Shown here piece by piece: positions 13,541 to 27,042 of a DNA stretch of 64,000 nt; position 1 is the first letter of the stretch, and each line of letters starts with the position of its first letter. Origin of the DNA: Pachyseris speciosa (lineage: Eukaryota > Cnidaria > Anthozoa > Scleractinia > Pachyseridae); assembly GCA_016490735.1 (NCBI GenBank), contig JAEMWC010000122.1:1283495-1347494 (forward strand), given 5' to 3'. The notes below the pieces were generated by a model. The model saw only the letters and a program-made list of their open reading frames with translations. It did not search any database and was not told where the DNA came from. Position numbers and translations under genes: made by a program.

Positions 13541-16500
13541 TGGAAAGTAAATGGTTTTTACTAGCGGTGATGAGTTCTACTTGTGCAAACGAAGTGGTGC
13601 GCGTTCCACACCGCGTTTCCGAGATTACGACTCTAGGTCATAATCTCACTCTTTGAAAACTTCTTAAGAGCATCTTTAAAGTAGCTGGTTTTTGCAGGCT
13701 GTGATGAGTACTGCTCTTTTGCACGGCGTGTAGCGCGTCCAATCAATTCCTAATTTCACGAGAGCCTGAGTCTCGCTCGTATCCTCACTGTTTTAGAACT
13801 TGTAAGAGCATGTTATAAAGTAGGTGGTTTTTACTAGCCTTTATGAGTACTACTAGCTGTGATGAGTACTACTTTTGCGCACGGTGTGCAGCTCGTCCAA
13901 TCAATTCGGGATTTCCGAGAACTTGACTCTCGGTCGTAATCTCACTCCTTGAGAACTTGTAAGCTCACGTTAAAAGTAAGGGTTGGCTGTAATGAGTACT
14001 ACTTGTTCGCTCGGTGTGGAGCGCGTCTCGTCAATTCCTGATTTCCGAGATTTTAACACTCTCTCATAACCTCACTCTTTGAAAACTTGTATGAGCATGT
14101 TGAAAGTAGAAGGTTTTTGCTAGGTGTGATGAGTACTGCTTATGCGCAAGGTGTGGAGCGCTCCAATCAATTCATGATTTGCGAGATTTTCACTCTCCTT
14201 CAAAATCTCACACTTTAAACACTAGTAAGAGGATGTTGAAAGTTGGTGGTTTTTACTGGCTGTGATGAATGATAGTTGTGCGCACGGAGTGGAGCGCGTT
14301 CCATCAATTACTGATTTCCGAGATGTTGTGTGTCCGTCATAATCTCACTCTTACAACACTTGTAAGAGCATGTTGAAATTAGGGGGTTTTCTCTGGCATT
14401 GATGATTACTACTTCTGCGCACGGTGTCTAGCAGGTCCATTCAGTTCCTGCCTTCCGATATTTTCATTCTTGGTGATAATGTCATTCTTTGAAAACTTGT
14501 AAGAGCATGTTGAAACAAGGTGCTTCTTATTAGCTGTGATGAGTACTACTCTTGCGCACGGTGTGGAGCGCACACCATAAATTTCTGGTTTTCGAGAATT
14601 TGACTTTCTGTCATAACCTCACTCTTTGAGTAGTTGGAAGAGCGTGTTTGAAGTACATGGTTTTTACAAGCTGTGATGAGTACTGCTTTTGCGAACGGTG
14701 TTGAGTGCGTCCCATCAATTCCTAATTTTCAACATTTTGACTCTTTGTGATAATGTCACTCTTCGAGAACATCTAAGAGGATGCAGAAAGAAGGTCCTTT
14801 TTACCAGCAAGGAAGAGTACTACTTGTGCGCACGTTGTGCAGCGCGTCCATTCAATTCGTGATTTCCGAGAACTTGACTCTCGGTCGTACTCTTACTCTT
14901 TTTTAACATCTGAAAGCATCTTTAAAGTAGGAGATCTTTTACTATCTGTGATGAGTAATACTTGTGTGCATAGTGTGTAGCGCGTCCCATCAATTCCTGA
15001 TTTCCAAGAACTTGACTCTCGGTGGTAATCTCACTCTTTGAGAAGTTGGAAGAGCATGTTGAAAGGAGGTGGTTTTTTACTAGCTCCGACGAGTACTACT
15101 TGTGCGTAAGTTGTGGACCGCGTCCCATCGATTCCTGATTTCCGAGATTTTGAATCTCGGTCATAATCTCACTCTATTCAAACTGGTAAGAGCAAGCTAA
15201 AAGTATGATGTTTTTACTAGCTGTGATGAGTACTAATTGTGCGCACTGTGGGGAACGCGTCCCATCAGTTCCTGAATGCCGAGAATTTGACTCTCGGTCA
15301 AAAACTCACTGTGGAACGCGTCCCATTAATTCCTGATTTGGGAGATTTTGACCCTCGGTGATAATCTCACTCCTTGAAAACTTGTAAGAGCATGTTGAAA
15401 TTAGGTGCTTTTTACTAGCAGTCAACAGTACTACTTTTGAGCAAGGTTTGGAGCACGTGCCATCAATTCCTGATTGCCGAGAAGTTGAATCTCGGTCAAA
15501 AATTCACTGTTTGAGAACTTGGAAGAGCATTTTGAAAGTCGGTGGTTTTTACTAGCTTAGGTGAGTACTACTTGTGCGCACGCATTGGGGCTTGTCCCAT
15601 CAATTCGCTATTTCCGAGAATTTGAATCTGGGTGATTATCTCACTCTATTAAATCTGGTAAAAGAGAGTTAAAAGTGTGACGTTTTTACTAGCTGTGATG
15701 AGTGCTACTTGTGCGCACTGTGTTCAGCGCGTCTTCTTGCACGCATTGTGTGAAGCGCGTGCTACAACTTACTTATTTCCGAGAGTTTCAATGTCGGTCA
15801 TAATCTAAATCGTGGAAAAGTTGTAAGAGCATGTGATGAGTACCACTTGATGAGTACCACTTGTGCAAACGGTGTGGAGCGCGTCCCATGAATTCCTGAT
15901 TTCCGATATTTTGACTCTTGGTCATAATCTCACTCTTTGTAAACTTGTAGGAGCATGTTGGTAGTAGGTGCTTGTTACTAGCTGTGATGAATACTACTTG
16001 TGCGTATGGTGTGCAGCGCGTCTTCTCGCACGCATGGTGTGAAGAGCGCGCTATAAATTCCTGATTTCTTAGATTTTCACCGGCTGTAATAATCTAAATG
16101 ATTGAAAACTTGTAAGAGCATGTTGAAATTAGGTCGTTTATACTAGCTTAGGTGAGTCCTACTTTTTCGCAGTGTTTGGAGCGCGTCCCATCAAATGCTG
16201 ATTTCTGAGATTTTGACTCTCGCTCATAATCTCATTGTTTGAAAACTTTTTAGAGCATGTTGAATGTAGGACGTTTTTACTAGCTGTGATGAGTACTACT
16301 CGTGCGCACGGTGTGGAGTTCGCCCCATCAATTCCTGGCCAAGGAGAATTTGACTTTTTGTCATAAACTCACTCTTTGACCAGTTGGAAGAGGATGTTGA
16401 AAGTAGGTGGTTTTTACAGGCTGTGATTAGTACCACTTTTCCGAACGGTGTGGAGTGTATCCCATCACTTTCTAAGTTTCAACATTTAGACTCTTTGTGA

Positions 16501-19195
16501 TAATGTCACTCCTCGAGAACTTGTAAGAGGATGCTGAAAGAAGGTCCTTTTTACCAGCATGGAAGAGTACTACTTTTGCGCACGGGGTGCAGCGCGACAA
16601 ATCAATTCGTAATTTCCGAGAACTCGACTCTCGGTCGTAATCTCACTCTTTGAGAACATGTAAGAGCATGTTGAAAGTTGGTGGTTTTTACCAGCTCTGA
16701 TGAGTACTACTTGTGCGAGGGGTGTGGACCGCGTCCCATCAATTCCTGATTTCCGCGAACTTTACGGTCGGTCATAATTTCAGTGTTCGAGAACTTGTAA
16801 GAGCATATTGAAAGTAGGTGGTTTTTCCTTCTTTTGATGAGTATTACTTGTGCGAAATTTTTGGGTGCGTCAAATGTATTCCTCATTTACAAGATTTTGG
16901 CTGTCGGTCGCAATGTCACTCGTTAAGAACTTTGAAGAGTATCTGAAAAGTAGGTGGTTTTTACTAGCTTGTGATGAGCACTGCGTGTTTGCACGGTGTG
17001 TAACGCGTCCAGTCAATTCATAATTTTCCGAGAACTTGAGTCTCACTCGTATTCTCACTGGTTGAGAACTTGTAAGAGCATGTTGAAAGTAGGTGCTTTT
17101 TACTAGCGTTTGTGAGTACTACTTGTGCGGAAGGTGTGGAGCGCGTCCCATCAACCTCTGATTTCTGAGATTTTGACTCTGGGTCATAATCTCACTCTTT
17201 TAAAGCTGGCAAGAGCGAGTTAAAAGTATGATTTTTTTACTAGCTGTGATGAGTACTAATTGTTGGCACGGTGTGGAGCGCGTCCCATTAATTCCTGATT
17301 TACGAGAATTTGACAGTCGGTCATAATCTCACTCTTTGCAATCCTGTTGTTGCATGTTGAAAGTAGGTGCTTTTTACTAGTTGTGATGAGTACGACTTGT
17401 GAATGTAGGTCGTTTTTACAAGCTGTGATGAGTACTACTTCTGCGATCGGTGTCGAGTGCTTCCCATCACTTCCTAATTTTCAACATTTTGACTCTTTCT
17501 CATAATTTCACTCTTCGAGAACTTGTAAGAGGATGCTGAAAGAAGGTCGTTTTTACCAGGAAGGAAGAGTACTACTTGTGCGCGCGGTGTGCAGCGTGTC
17601 CTATTAATTCGTGATTTCCGAGAACTCGACTCTCGGTCGTCATCTCACTTTTTGAGAACTTGTAAGAGCATCTTGAAACTAGGTGATTTTTTTAGTAGCT
17701 GTGATGAGTGCTACTTGTGTGCATGGTGTGTAGCGCGTCCCATCACTTCCTTATTTCCGCGAACTTGACTGTCCGTCATAATCTCACTGTTTGAGAACTT
17801 GTAAGAAAATATTGAAAGTAGGTAGTTTTTACTAGCTGTGATGAGTACTACTTGTGCGAACAGTGTAGAGTGCGTCAAATCAATTCATGATTTCGAAGAT
17901 TTTTACTTTCGTCATAATGTCACTCGTTATGAACTTGGAAGAGCATCTTTAAAGAAGGCGATTTTTGCTAGCTGTGATGAGTATTGCTTGTTTGCATGGT
18001 GTGTAGCGCGCCCAATAAATTCATAATTTCCCAAAACCTGAGTCTTGCTCGTATTCTCACTGTTTGAGAACTTGTAAGAGCATGTTTTAAGAAGGTGGGT
18101 TTTACTAGCTTAGATGAGTACTACTTGTACGCAGGGTGTGTAGCGCGTCCATTCAATTCCTGATTTCCGAGATTTTGACTCTCCGTCATCATCTCACACT
18201 TTGTAAACTTGTAAGACCATGTTGGAAGTAGGTGCTTGTTACTAGCTTTGATGAGTACTACTTGCACGCATGGTGTGAAGCGCGTGCTATAAATTCCTGA
18301 TTTCCGAGATTGTCACTGTCGGTCATAATGTAAACGTTTGAAAACTTGTAAGAGCATGTTGAAAGTAAATGGTTTTTACTAGCTGTGATGCGTACTACTT
18401 ATGCAAACGGTGTGGAGCTCGTCCCAGCAATTCCTGATTTCCGAGATTACGACTCTTTGTCATAATCTCACTCTTTGAAAACTTCTAAGACCATATTGAT
18501 AGTAGGTGGTGTTTATTACCTGTGATGAGTTCTTCTTGTCCTCAGAGTGTGCAGCTCATCCCATCAAATCCTGATGCCCGAGAATTTAACTCTTGGTCAT
18601 AATCTCACTCTTTGAAACTTGTAAGAGCACGTTGACAGTAAGGGTTGGCTGTGATAAGTACTACTTGTGCGCACGGTGTGTAGCGCGTCCCATTAATTCC
18701 TGATTTCCGAGATTTTGTTTCTCGGTCATCATCTCACTCTTACAACACTTGTAACTGCATGTTGAAATTAGGAGGTTTTCTCTAGCATTGATGATTACTA
18801 CTTTTGCGCACGGTGTCTAGCAGGTCCCATCAGTTCCTGTCTTCCGATATTTTGAGTCTTGGTGATAATTTCATTCTTTGAAAACTTGTAAGAGTATGTT
18901 GAAACTAGGTGCTTTTTACTAGCTGTTGTGAGTACTACTTGTGCGCACGGTGTGGAGCGCGTCCCATTAATAATTGATTTCTGAGATTTTGACTCTCGCT
19001 CATGATCTCACTGTTTGAAAACTTTTTTGAGCATGTTGAATGTAGGTCGTTGTTACTAGCTGTGATGAGTACTACTCTTGCGCACGGTGTGGAGCGCGCC
19101 CCATAAATTCCTGGTTTTCGAGAATTTGACTTTCTGTCATAACCTCAGTCTTTGAGTAGTTGGAAGAGCATGTTTGAAGTACGTGGTTTTTACAA

Positions 19196-20211
19196 GCTGT
19201 GATGAGTACTACTTTTGCGAACGGTGTTGAGTGCGTCCCATCAATTCCTAATTTTCAACATTTTGACTCTTTGTGATAATGTCACTCTTCGAGAACTTTT
19301 AAGAGGATGCTGAAAGAAGGACCTTTTCACCAGCGAGGAAGAGTACTACTTGTGCGCACGGTTTGCCTGTCCAATCAATTCGTGATTTCCGAGAACTTGA
19401 CTCTCGGTCGTACTCTCACTCTTTGTTAACTTCTAAGAGGATGTTGAAAGTAGGTGATGTTTTACTTCCTGTGATGAGTGCTACATGTGTGCATGGTGTG
19501 TAGCGCGTCCCATCAATTCCTGATTTCCGAGAACTTGACTCTCGGTGGTAATCTCACTCTTTGAGAAGTTGTAAGAGCATGTTGAAAGTAGTTTTTTTTT
19601 ACTAGCTCCGACGAGTACTACTTGTGCGGAAGGTGTGGACCGCGTGCCATAAATTCCTGATTTTTGTGATTTTGAATTTCGGTCATAATCTCACTCTATT
19701 CAAACTGGTAAGAGCAAGCTCAAAGTATGATGTTTTTACTAGCTGTGATGAGTACTAATGGTGCGCATGGTGTGGAGCGTGTCCCATAAATTCCTGATTG
19801 CCGACAATTGGACTCTCGGTCAAAAACTCACTGTTTGAGAACCTTGAAGAGCATGTTTAAAGTAGGTGATTTTTACTTGCTTAGATGAGTACTAATTGTG
19901 CGCAGGGTGTGCAGCGCGTTCTATAAATTCCTGATTTCCGAGAATTTCACTGTCGGTCATAATGTAAATGTTTGAAAACTTGTAAGAGCATGTTAAAAGT
20001 AAATGGTTTTTACTAGCCTTTATGAGTACTACTTGTGCGAACGTTGTGGAGCGCGTCCTATTAATTCCTAATTTCCGACATTTTGAATCTGGGTCATAAT
20101 CTCACTCTTTCAAAACTGGGAAGAGCGAGTTAAAAGTATTATGTTTTTACTAGCTGTGATGAGTACTACTTGTGCGTAAGGTGTGGACCGCGTCCCATCA
20201 ATTCCTGATTT
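19196..20211 (+). repeat. Recent ~1.45-kb satellite duplication, copy 1
   Basis: About 1.0 kb that is nearly identical to 20,646-21,663, far closer than ordinary monomers are to each other. The repeat distance is 1,450-1,453 bp, i.e. about 10.5 monomers, with ~0.44 kb of non-matching satellite between copies. Both copies carry the same odd tract of T followed by ACTAGCTCCGACGAGTACTA. This looks like a recent unequal exchange. Confidence 0.85.
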
Positions 20212-20645
20212 CGGAGATTTTCACCCTCGGTGCTCTTAACTAGCTGTGATGAGTGCTACTTGTGCGCATGGTCTGTAGCGCGTGCCATTAATTCCTGATT
20301 TCCTAGAACTTGCCTCTCCGTCATAATCTCACTGTTCTAGAACTTGTAAGAGCATATTGAAAGGTGGTCTTTTCTACTATGGTTACTACTTCTCCGCAAG
20401 GTGTGGTTCGCGTCCCATCAATTCCTGATTACCGAGATTTTGACTCTCGTTCATAATCTCACTCCTTTAGAACTTGTAAGACCATGTTCAAAGTAGGTGG
20501 TTTTTGCTTGCTCTGATGAGTACTACTTGTGCGCAATGTGTGGACCGCGTCCCATCAATTCCTGATTTCCGAGATTTTGACTCTCGGTCATAATCTCACT
20601 CTTTGTTAACTTCTAAGAGCTTGTTGAAAGTAGGTGGTTTTACTA

Positions 20646-21663
20646 GCTGTGATGAGTACTACTTTTCCGAACGGTGTTGAGTGCGTCCCATCAATTCCTA
20701 ATTTTCAACATTTTGACTCTTTGTGATAATGTCACTCTTCGAGAACTTTTAAGAGGATCCTGAAAGAAGGACCTTTTCACCAGCAAGGAAGAGTACTACT
20801 TGTGCGCACGGTGTGCAGCGCGCCCAATCAATTCGTGATTTCCGAGAACTTGACTCTCGGTCGTACTCTCACTCTTTGTTAACTTCTAAGAGGATGTTGA
20901 AAGTAGGTGATGTTTTACTTCCTGTGATGAGTGCTACATGTGTGCATGGTGTGTAGCGCGTCCCATCAATTCCTGATTTCCGAGAACTTGACTCTCGGTG
21001 GTAATCTCACTCTTTGAGAAGTTGTAAGAGCATGTTGAAAGTAGTTTTTTTTTACTAGCTCCGACGAGTACTACTTGTGCGGAAGGTGTGGACCGCGTGC
21101 CATAAATTCCTGATTTTTGTGATTTTGAATTTCGGTCATAATCTCACTCTATTCAAACTGGTAAGAGCAAGCTCAAAGTATGATGTTTTTACTAGCTGTG
21201 ATGAGTACTAATGGTGCGCATGGTGTGGAGCGTGTCCCATAAATTCCTGATTGCCGACAATTGGACTCTCGGTCAAAAACTCACTGTTTGAGAACCTTGA
21301 AGAGCATGTTTAAAGTAGGTGATTTTTACTTGCTTAGATGAGTACTAATTGTGCGCAGGGTGTGCAGCGCGTTCTATAAATTCCTGATTTTCGAGAATTT
21401 CACTGTCGGTCATAATGTAAATGTTTGAAAACTTGTAAGAGCATGTTAAAAGTAAATGGTTTTTACTAGCCTTTATGAGTACTACTTGTGCAAACGTTGT
21501 GGAGCGCGTCCTATTAATTCCTAATTTCCGACATTTTGAATCTGGGTCATAATCTCACTCTTTCAAAACTGGGAAGAGCGAGTTAAAAGTATTATGTTTT
21601 TACTAGCTGTGATGAGTACTACTTGTGCGTAAGGTGTGGACCGCGTCCCATCAATTCCTGATT
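20646..21663 (+). repeat. Recent ~1.45-kb satellite duplication, copy 2
   Basis: Second copy of the block at 19,196-20,211. Differences are few, for example GCAGCGCGCCC here where copy 1 has a short deletion giving GCCTGTCC. The match ends where copy 1 reads TTCGGAGATTTTCACCC and copy 2 reads TTCCGAGATTTTGAATC. Confidence 0.85.
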
Positions 21664-24600
21664 TCCGAGATTTTGAATCTGGGTCATACTCTCACTCTTT
21701 TAAAACTGGTAAAAGAGATTTAAATCTATGATGTCTTTACGAGCTGTAATGAGTACTAATTGTGCGCAAGGTGTGGAGCGCGTCCCATCAATTCCTGATC
21801 GCCGAGAATTTGACTCTCGGTCAAAATCTCACGGTTTGAGAACTTGGAAGAGGATGTTGAAAGTATGTGGTGTTTACTATCTTAGATGAGTACTACTTGT
21901 GCGCACGGTGTGTAGCGCGTCTTCTTGGACGCATGGTGTGAGGCGCGTGCTATAAATTCCTTTTTTCCGAGATTTTCACTGTCGGTCATAATGTAAATGT
22001 TTGAAAACTTCTTAGAGCATGTCGAAAGTAAATGGTTTTTACTAGCTGTGATGAGTTCCACTTGTGCAAACGGTGTGGAGCGCGTTCCAGGAATTCCTCA
22101 TTTCCGAGATTACGACTCTCGGTCATAATCTTACTCTTTGAAAACTTCTAAGAGCATATTGATAGTAGGTGGTGTTTATTACCTGTGATGAGTTCTGCTT
22201 GTCCGCAGAGTGCGGAGCTCGTCCCATCAAATCCTGATATCCGACAATTCAACTCTCGCTCATAATCTCCCTCTTTTAAAACTTGTAAGAGCATGTTGAA
22301 AGGTAGGGTTGGCTGTGATGAGTACTACTTGTGTACTCGGTTTGGAGCGCGCCCATTAATTCCTGATTTCTGAGATTTTCAGTCTCGGTCATAATCTCAC
22401 TCCTTGAAACTCTTAAGAGCATCTTTAAAGTAGGTGGTTTTTACTTGCAGTGACGAGTATTACTACTTGTCCGTATGGTGCGCAGCGCCTCTTCTCGCAC
22501 GCATGGTGTGAAGAGCGTGCGATAAATTCCTGATTTCCGAGATTTTTACTGTCTGTCATAATCTAAATGTTTGAAAACTACTAAGATCATGTTGAAAGTA
22601 AGTGGTTTTCTCTAGCTGTGATGAGTACTACTTGTTCACACGTCGTGGAGCGCGTCCCAGCAATTCCTGATTTCAGAGATTACCACTCTCGGTCATAATC
22701 TCACTCCTTGAAACTCTTAAGCGCATCTTTAAAGTAGGTGGTTTTTACTGGCAGTGACGAGTATTACTTGTCCGCACGGTGTGGAGCGCGTTCCATCAAT
22801 TACTGATTTCCGAGATTTTGTATCTCGGTCGTAATCTCACTCTTCAAAACCTTGTAAGAGCATGTTGAAAGTTGGAGGTTTTATCTAGCTGTGATGAGTA
22901 CTACTCTTGCGCACGCGTTCTAGGATGTCACATCAATTCCTGAGATCCGATACTTTGACCCTCGGTCATAATCTCATTCCTTGAAAACTTTTAAGAGCAT
23001 GTTGAAACTAGGTGCTTTTTACTAGGTGTGGTGAGTACTATTTGGGCGCATGGTGTGGAGCGCGTCCCATCAATTCCTGATTTGAGAGATTTAGACGCTC
23101 GCTCATAATCTCACTGTTTGAAAACTTTTTAGAGCATGTTGAATGTAGGTCGTTTTTACTAGCTTTGATGAGTACTACACTTGCGCACGGTGTGGAGTGC
23201 GTCCCATCAATTCCTGGTTTACGAGAATTTGACTTTCTGTCATAAATTCACTCTTTGAGCAGTTGGAAGAGCATGTTGAAAGTAGGTGGTTTTTACAAGC
23301 TGTGATGAGTGCTACTTTTTGGAACGGTGTTGAGTGCCTGCTATCAATTCCTAGTTTTTAACATTTTGGCTCTTTGTTATAATGTCACTCTTCGAGAACT
23401 TGTAACTGGAGGCTGAAAGAAGGTCCTTTTTACCAGCTGGGAAGCGTACTACTTGTGCGCACGGTGTGCAGCGCGTCTAATCAATTCGTTATTTCCGAGA
23501 ACTTGACTCTCGGTGCGTATCTCCCTCTTCCAGAAATTGTAGGAGCATGTTGAAAGTAGGTGATTTTTTACTAGCTCTGATGAGTACTACTTGTGCGGAA
23601 GGTGTGGACCGCGTCCCATCAATTCCTGATTTCCGAGATTATGACTCTCGGTCGTAATCTCACTGTTTGTTAACTTCTAAGAGCATGTTTAAAGTAGGTG
23701 GTTTTTACTAGCTCTGATGGGTGCTACTTGTGCGCATGGTGTGTAGCGCGTCCCATAGATTCCTGATTTCCGAGAACTTGACTCTACTAGCTCGTTGGTT
23801 GAGAACTTGTCAGAGAATATTGAAAGTTGGTGGTTTTTACTAGCTGGGATGAGTACTACTTGTGCGAACAGTAAGAAGTGCGTCAAATCAATTCCTGATT
23901 TCAAAGATTATTACTGTCGGTCATAATGTCACTGCTTAAGAATTTGGATCGGCATCTTTAAAGTAGGTGGTTTTTAATAGCTTAGATGAGTACTACTTGT
24001 GCGCACGGTGTGTAGCGCTTCCCATCAATTCATAATTTCCCGACAACTTGAGTCTCATTCGTATTCTCACTATTTGAGAACTTGTATGAGCATGTTGAAA
24101 GTAAGTTGTTTTTACTAGCTTTTGTAAGTACTACTTGTGCGCACGGTGTGAAGCGCGTCCCATCAATTCCTTATTTCCAAGATTTTGACTCTGGGTCATA
24201 ATCTCACTCTTTCAAAACTGGTAAGAGCGAGTTAAGAGTTTGATGTTTTTTTTCTAGCTGTGATGAGTTCTAATTGTGCGCACGGTATGGAGCGCGTCCC
24301 ATCAATTCCTGATTTCCGAGAACTTGACTCTCTTTGGAATCCTGTAAGAATCTTCTAAGAGCAGGTTGAAAGTAGGTAGTAACTAGGTGTGATGAGTAAA
24401 ACTTTTGCGCAAGGTGTAGCGAGCGTCTTATCAATTCCTTATATCCGACATTTGAATCTCGGTCATAAAGTCATCCGTTGAACACTTGTGGGAGGATGTT
24501 GAAAGTAGGTCGTTTTAACTAGTTGTGATTAGTACTACTTTTACGGACGGTGTGGAGCGCGTCCCACCAATTCAGGATTTCCGAGATTTTGACTGTCGTT

Positions 24601-26705
24601 CATAATCTCACACTTTGAAAACTTGTAAGAGCATGTTGAAAGTAGGTGGTTTTTACTAGCTGTTGATGAGTACTTCTTCCACGCACCTTGTGTAGTGCCT
24701 CCAATCAATTCCTAATTTCGGAGATTGTGACTCTCGCTCATAATCTCACCCTTTCAAAACTTGTAAGAGCTTGTTGAAAGTAGGTGCATTTAACTAGCTG
24801 TGATGATTACTACTTGTGCGCACGGTGTGGAGCACGTCCCATGAATTCCTGATTTACAAGATGTTTAGTCTCCTTATAATCTCACTCTTAGAAAACTTGT
24901 AAGAGCAATGTGAAAATAAGTGGTTTCTACAAGCTGTGATGAGTACTAATTGTGTGCACGGTGTGGAGGGCGTCCCAACAATTCCTGATTTCCGAGAATT
25001 TGACCCTCGGTCATAATCTCACTTTTTAAAGTCTTGTGTACTACTTGTACGCAAGGTGTGGAGCGGATACCATCAATTCCTGATATTTGAGATTTTGACA
25101 CTCGGTCATATTCTCACTCTTTGTAAACGTTTAATAGCATATTTAAAGTAGGTGCTTTTTATTAGCTGTGATGAGTACTCCTGGTACGCACGCTGTGTCA
25201 GTCAAAATCTTACTCTTTGGAAACTTTTATGAGCATGTTGAAAGTAGGTGGATTTTACTTGCTGTGATGAGTACCACTTGTACGCACGGTCTGGAGCAGT
25301 TACCATCAATTCCTGATTTCCGAGATTTTGACACTCTCTCATAATCTCACTCTTTGAAGAGCAAGTTAGTGGTTTTTACTAGCTGCGATGAGTACTAATT
25401 GTGTCCACGGTGTGGAGCGCGTCCCATCAATTTGAGATTTCCGAGATTTCGACTCTTCTTCGTAATCTCACTCTTTGAAAACTTGTTAGAGCATGTTGAA
25501 AGTCAGTGGGTTTTACTAGCTGTGATGAATAGTAGTTGTGGAAACGGTGTGGAGCGCGTCCCGGCAATTTCTGATTTCCGAGATTTCGAGTCTCCGTCAT
25601 AATCTTATTCTTTGAAAAGTTGTTAGAGCATGTTGAAAGTGGGTGCTTCTTACCTGTGCGCACGGTGTGGAGCGTGTCCCAACAATTCCTGATTTCCGAG
25701 AATTTGACGCAAGGTGATAATCTCGCTGTTTGAGGAGTAGTCAGTGCATGTTGAAACTAGATGTAATTAGTACTCCTTGTGCGTACGGTTTGTTGCGCGT
25801 CCAATCTATTCCTGATTTTCGAGATTTTGCCTCGCGGTCATAATCTCACTCCTTGTAAACTTGTAAGAGCATGCTGAAAGTAGGTCCTTTTTACTAGCTG
25901 TGATGAATACTTCTTGCGCGCACGGTGTGGAGCGCGTCCCATCAATTCCTGATTTTTCAGGTGTTTGACTCACGGTCATAATCTCACATGTAACTTGTAA
26001 CAGCATGTTAAAAGTAGGTTGTTTTCCAGAGTTTGACTCTCGGATATCCTCTTACTGTTTGAAAACTGGCAAGAGCATGTTGAAAGTAGGTGGTGTTTAC
26101 TAGCTGTGATGAGCACTACCCTTGCGCACGGTGTGGGGAGCGTCCCATCAATTCCTGATGTGCAAGATTTGGACTCACTGTCATAATCTCACTCTTTGAA
26201 AACTTGTAAGAGCATGTTTAAAGTAGGTGGTTTTTACTAGCTGTGATGAGTACTCCTGGTACGGACGGTGTGAAGCGCTTGCCATATATTCCTGATTTCG
26301 GAGATTTTGAAAGTCGCTCACAATCTCACTCTTTGAAGAGCATGTCGAAAGTAAGGGGTTTATACTAGCTGTGAGGAGTGCTCCTGGTACGCACCGTGTG
26401 GACCGCGTCCCATCAATTCCTAATTTCCGAGATTTTGATTCTGGGTTATAATCTCACCTTTTGAAAACTTGTAAGAGCATGTTGAAAAAAGCTCCTTTTT
26501 ACTAGCTGTGATGAGAACTACTTCTGTGCCCGGTGTGGAGCTCGCCCCATCAATTCCTGATTTCCGAGAACTTGATTCTCGGTCATAATCTCACTGGTAG
26601 ACAACTTGTAAGAGCATGTTGAAAGTATGTGGTTTTTAGTAGCTGTGATGAGTACTACTTTTGCGCACGGTGTGGAGCGCGTCCCATCTTTTCCTCATTT
26701 GCAAG

Positions 26706-26710
26706 ATTTT
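26706..26710. repeat. Target-site duplication ATTTT, left
   Basis: The satellite reads ...GCAAGATTTT and stops exactly at the left terminal repeat; the right flank resumes ATTTTGACTCACTG at 49,784. Joined without the element the two flanks make an ordinary monomer (compare GATTTTGACTCACTGTGATA near 58,990). A 5-bp duplication fits integrase-type insertion (4-6 bp); Polintons usually give 6 bp. Confidence 0.85.
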
Positions 26711-26785
26711 TGTTGTGAAAGGAGGTCGGGTAGACACGTTTTAGTAGCACGTCGTGTATGCGTCATGAAGAGTATTGCGTAATTT
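26711..26785 (+). repeat. Left terminal inverted repeat (75 bp)
   Basis: Reverse-complement match to 49,709-49,783 with about four mismatches in 75 bp. The first 40 bases are identical. Identity drops abruptly after TATTGCGT(A/G)ATTT. In elements with protein-primed replication the terminal repeats serve as replication origins and integrase ends. Confidence 0.95.
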
Positions 26786-26843
26786 GGGTAGAGATGTTTA
26801 GTACGACTTTGTTTACATACTATTAAGAGTATTGTGTAACTTT
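26728..26843 (+). repeat. Two degenerate 58-bp tandem units in the left terminus
   Basis: The unit starting GGGTAGACACGTTTTAGTAG at 26,728 is followed at 26,786 by a diverged copy starting GGGTAGAGATGTTTAGTACG; both end with AAGAGTATTG(C/T)GTAA. Only the outer unit belongs to the inverted repeat. Subterminal repeats of this kind may bind a replication or integration protein; that is inference. Confidence 0.7.
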
Positions 26844-27042
26844 AATTTTATGATTGGAATAAATAAAATAGAAGACAATTGACGTATTATTATCGGCCTT
26901 GAAGCGCGAATTAAAATAAAAGGTGTGCAGTATTGGAAGGTCATAAAGAGAGATAAAAAACTCTGTCGATATTCAGACCGTTAAGATTACTGAAAGGCTG
27001 AGAGAATTGTGTTGGAGGAAAGAAAACTCAAGCGTGAACTAG

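Larger units (their letters stand above)
1..26705 (+). repeat. Left satellite array, ~138-bp degenerate monomer
   Basis: About 190 head-to-tail monomers of roughly 138 bp. Landmarks in order within a monomer are GATGAGTACTACTTGTGCGC, GGAGCGCGTCCCATCAATTC, CCTGATTTCCGAGATTTTGA, CTCGGTCATAATCTCACTCT and GAGCATGTTGAAAGTAGGTG, then a T-rich TTTTTACTAGCTG link to the next monomer. Monomers differ from one another by many substitutions and small indels, so the array is old, but blocks of several monomers recur nearly unchanged, showing later block duplication. Open frames of 60-110 codons occur in it on both strands but follow the repeat and carry no protein signature; I call no gene here. Confidence 0.95.

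Noticed and set aside
3924..26006. Open frames of 60-110 codons across the left satellite
   Set aside because: They follow the monomer sequence, differ in frame from monomer to monomer, appear on both strands and carry no protein motif.
1..26705. CRISPR-like array
   Set aside because: The repeat unit is ~138 bp with no separate unique spacers and degenerate monomers; this is a eukaryotic satellite.
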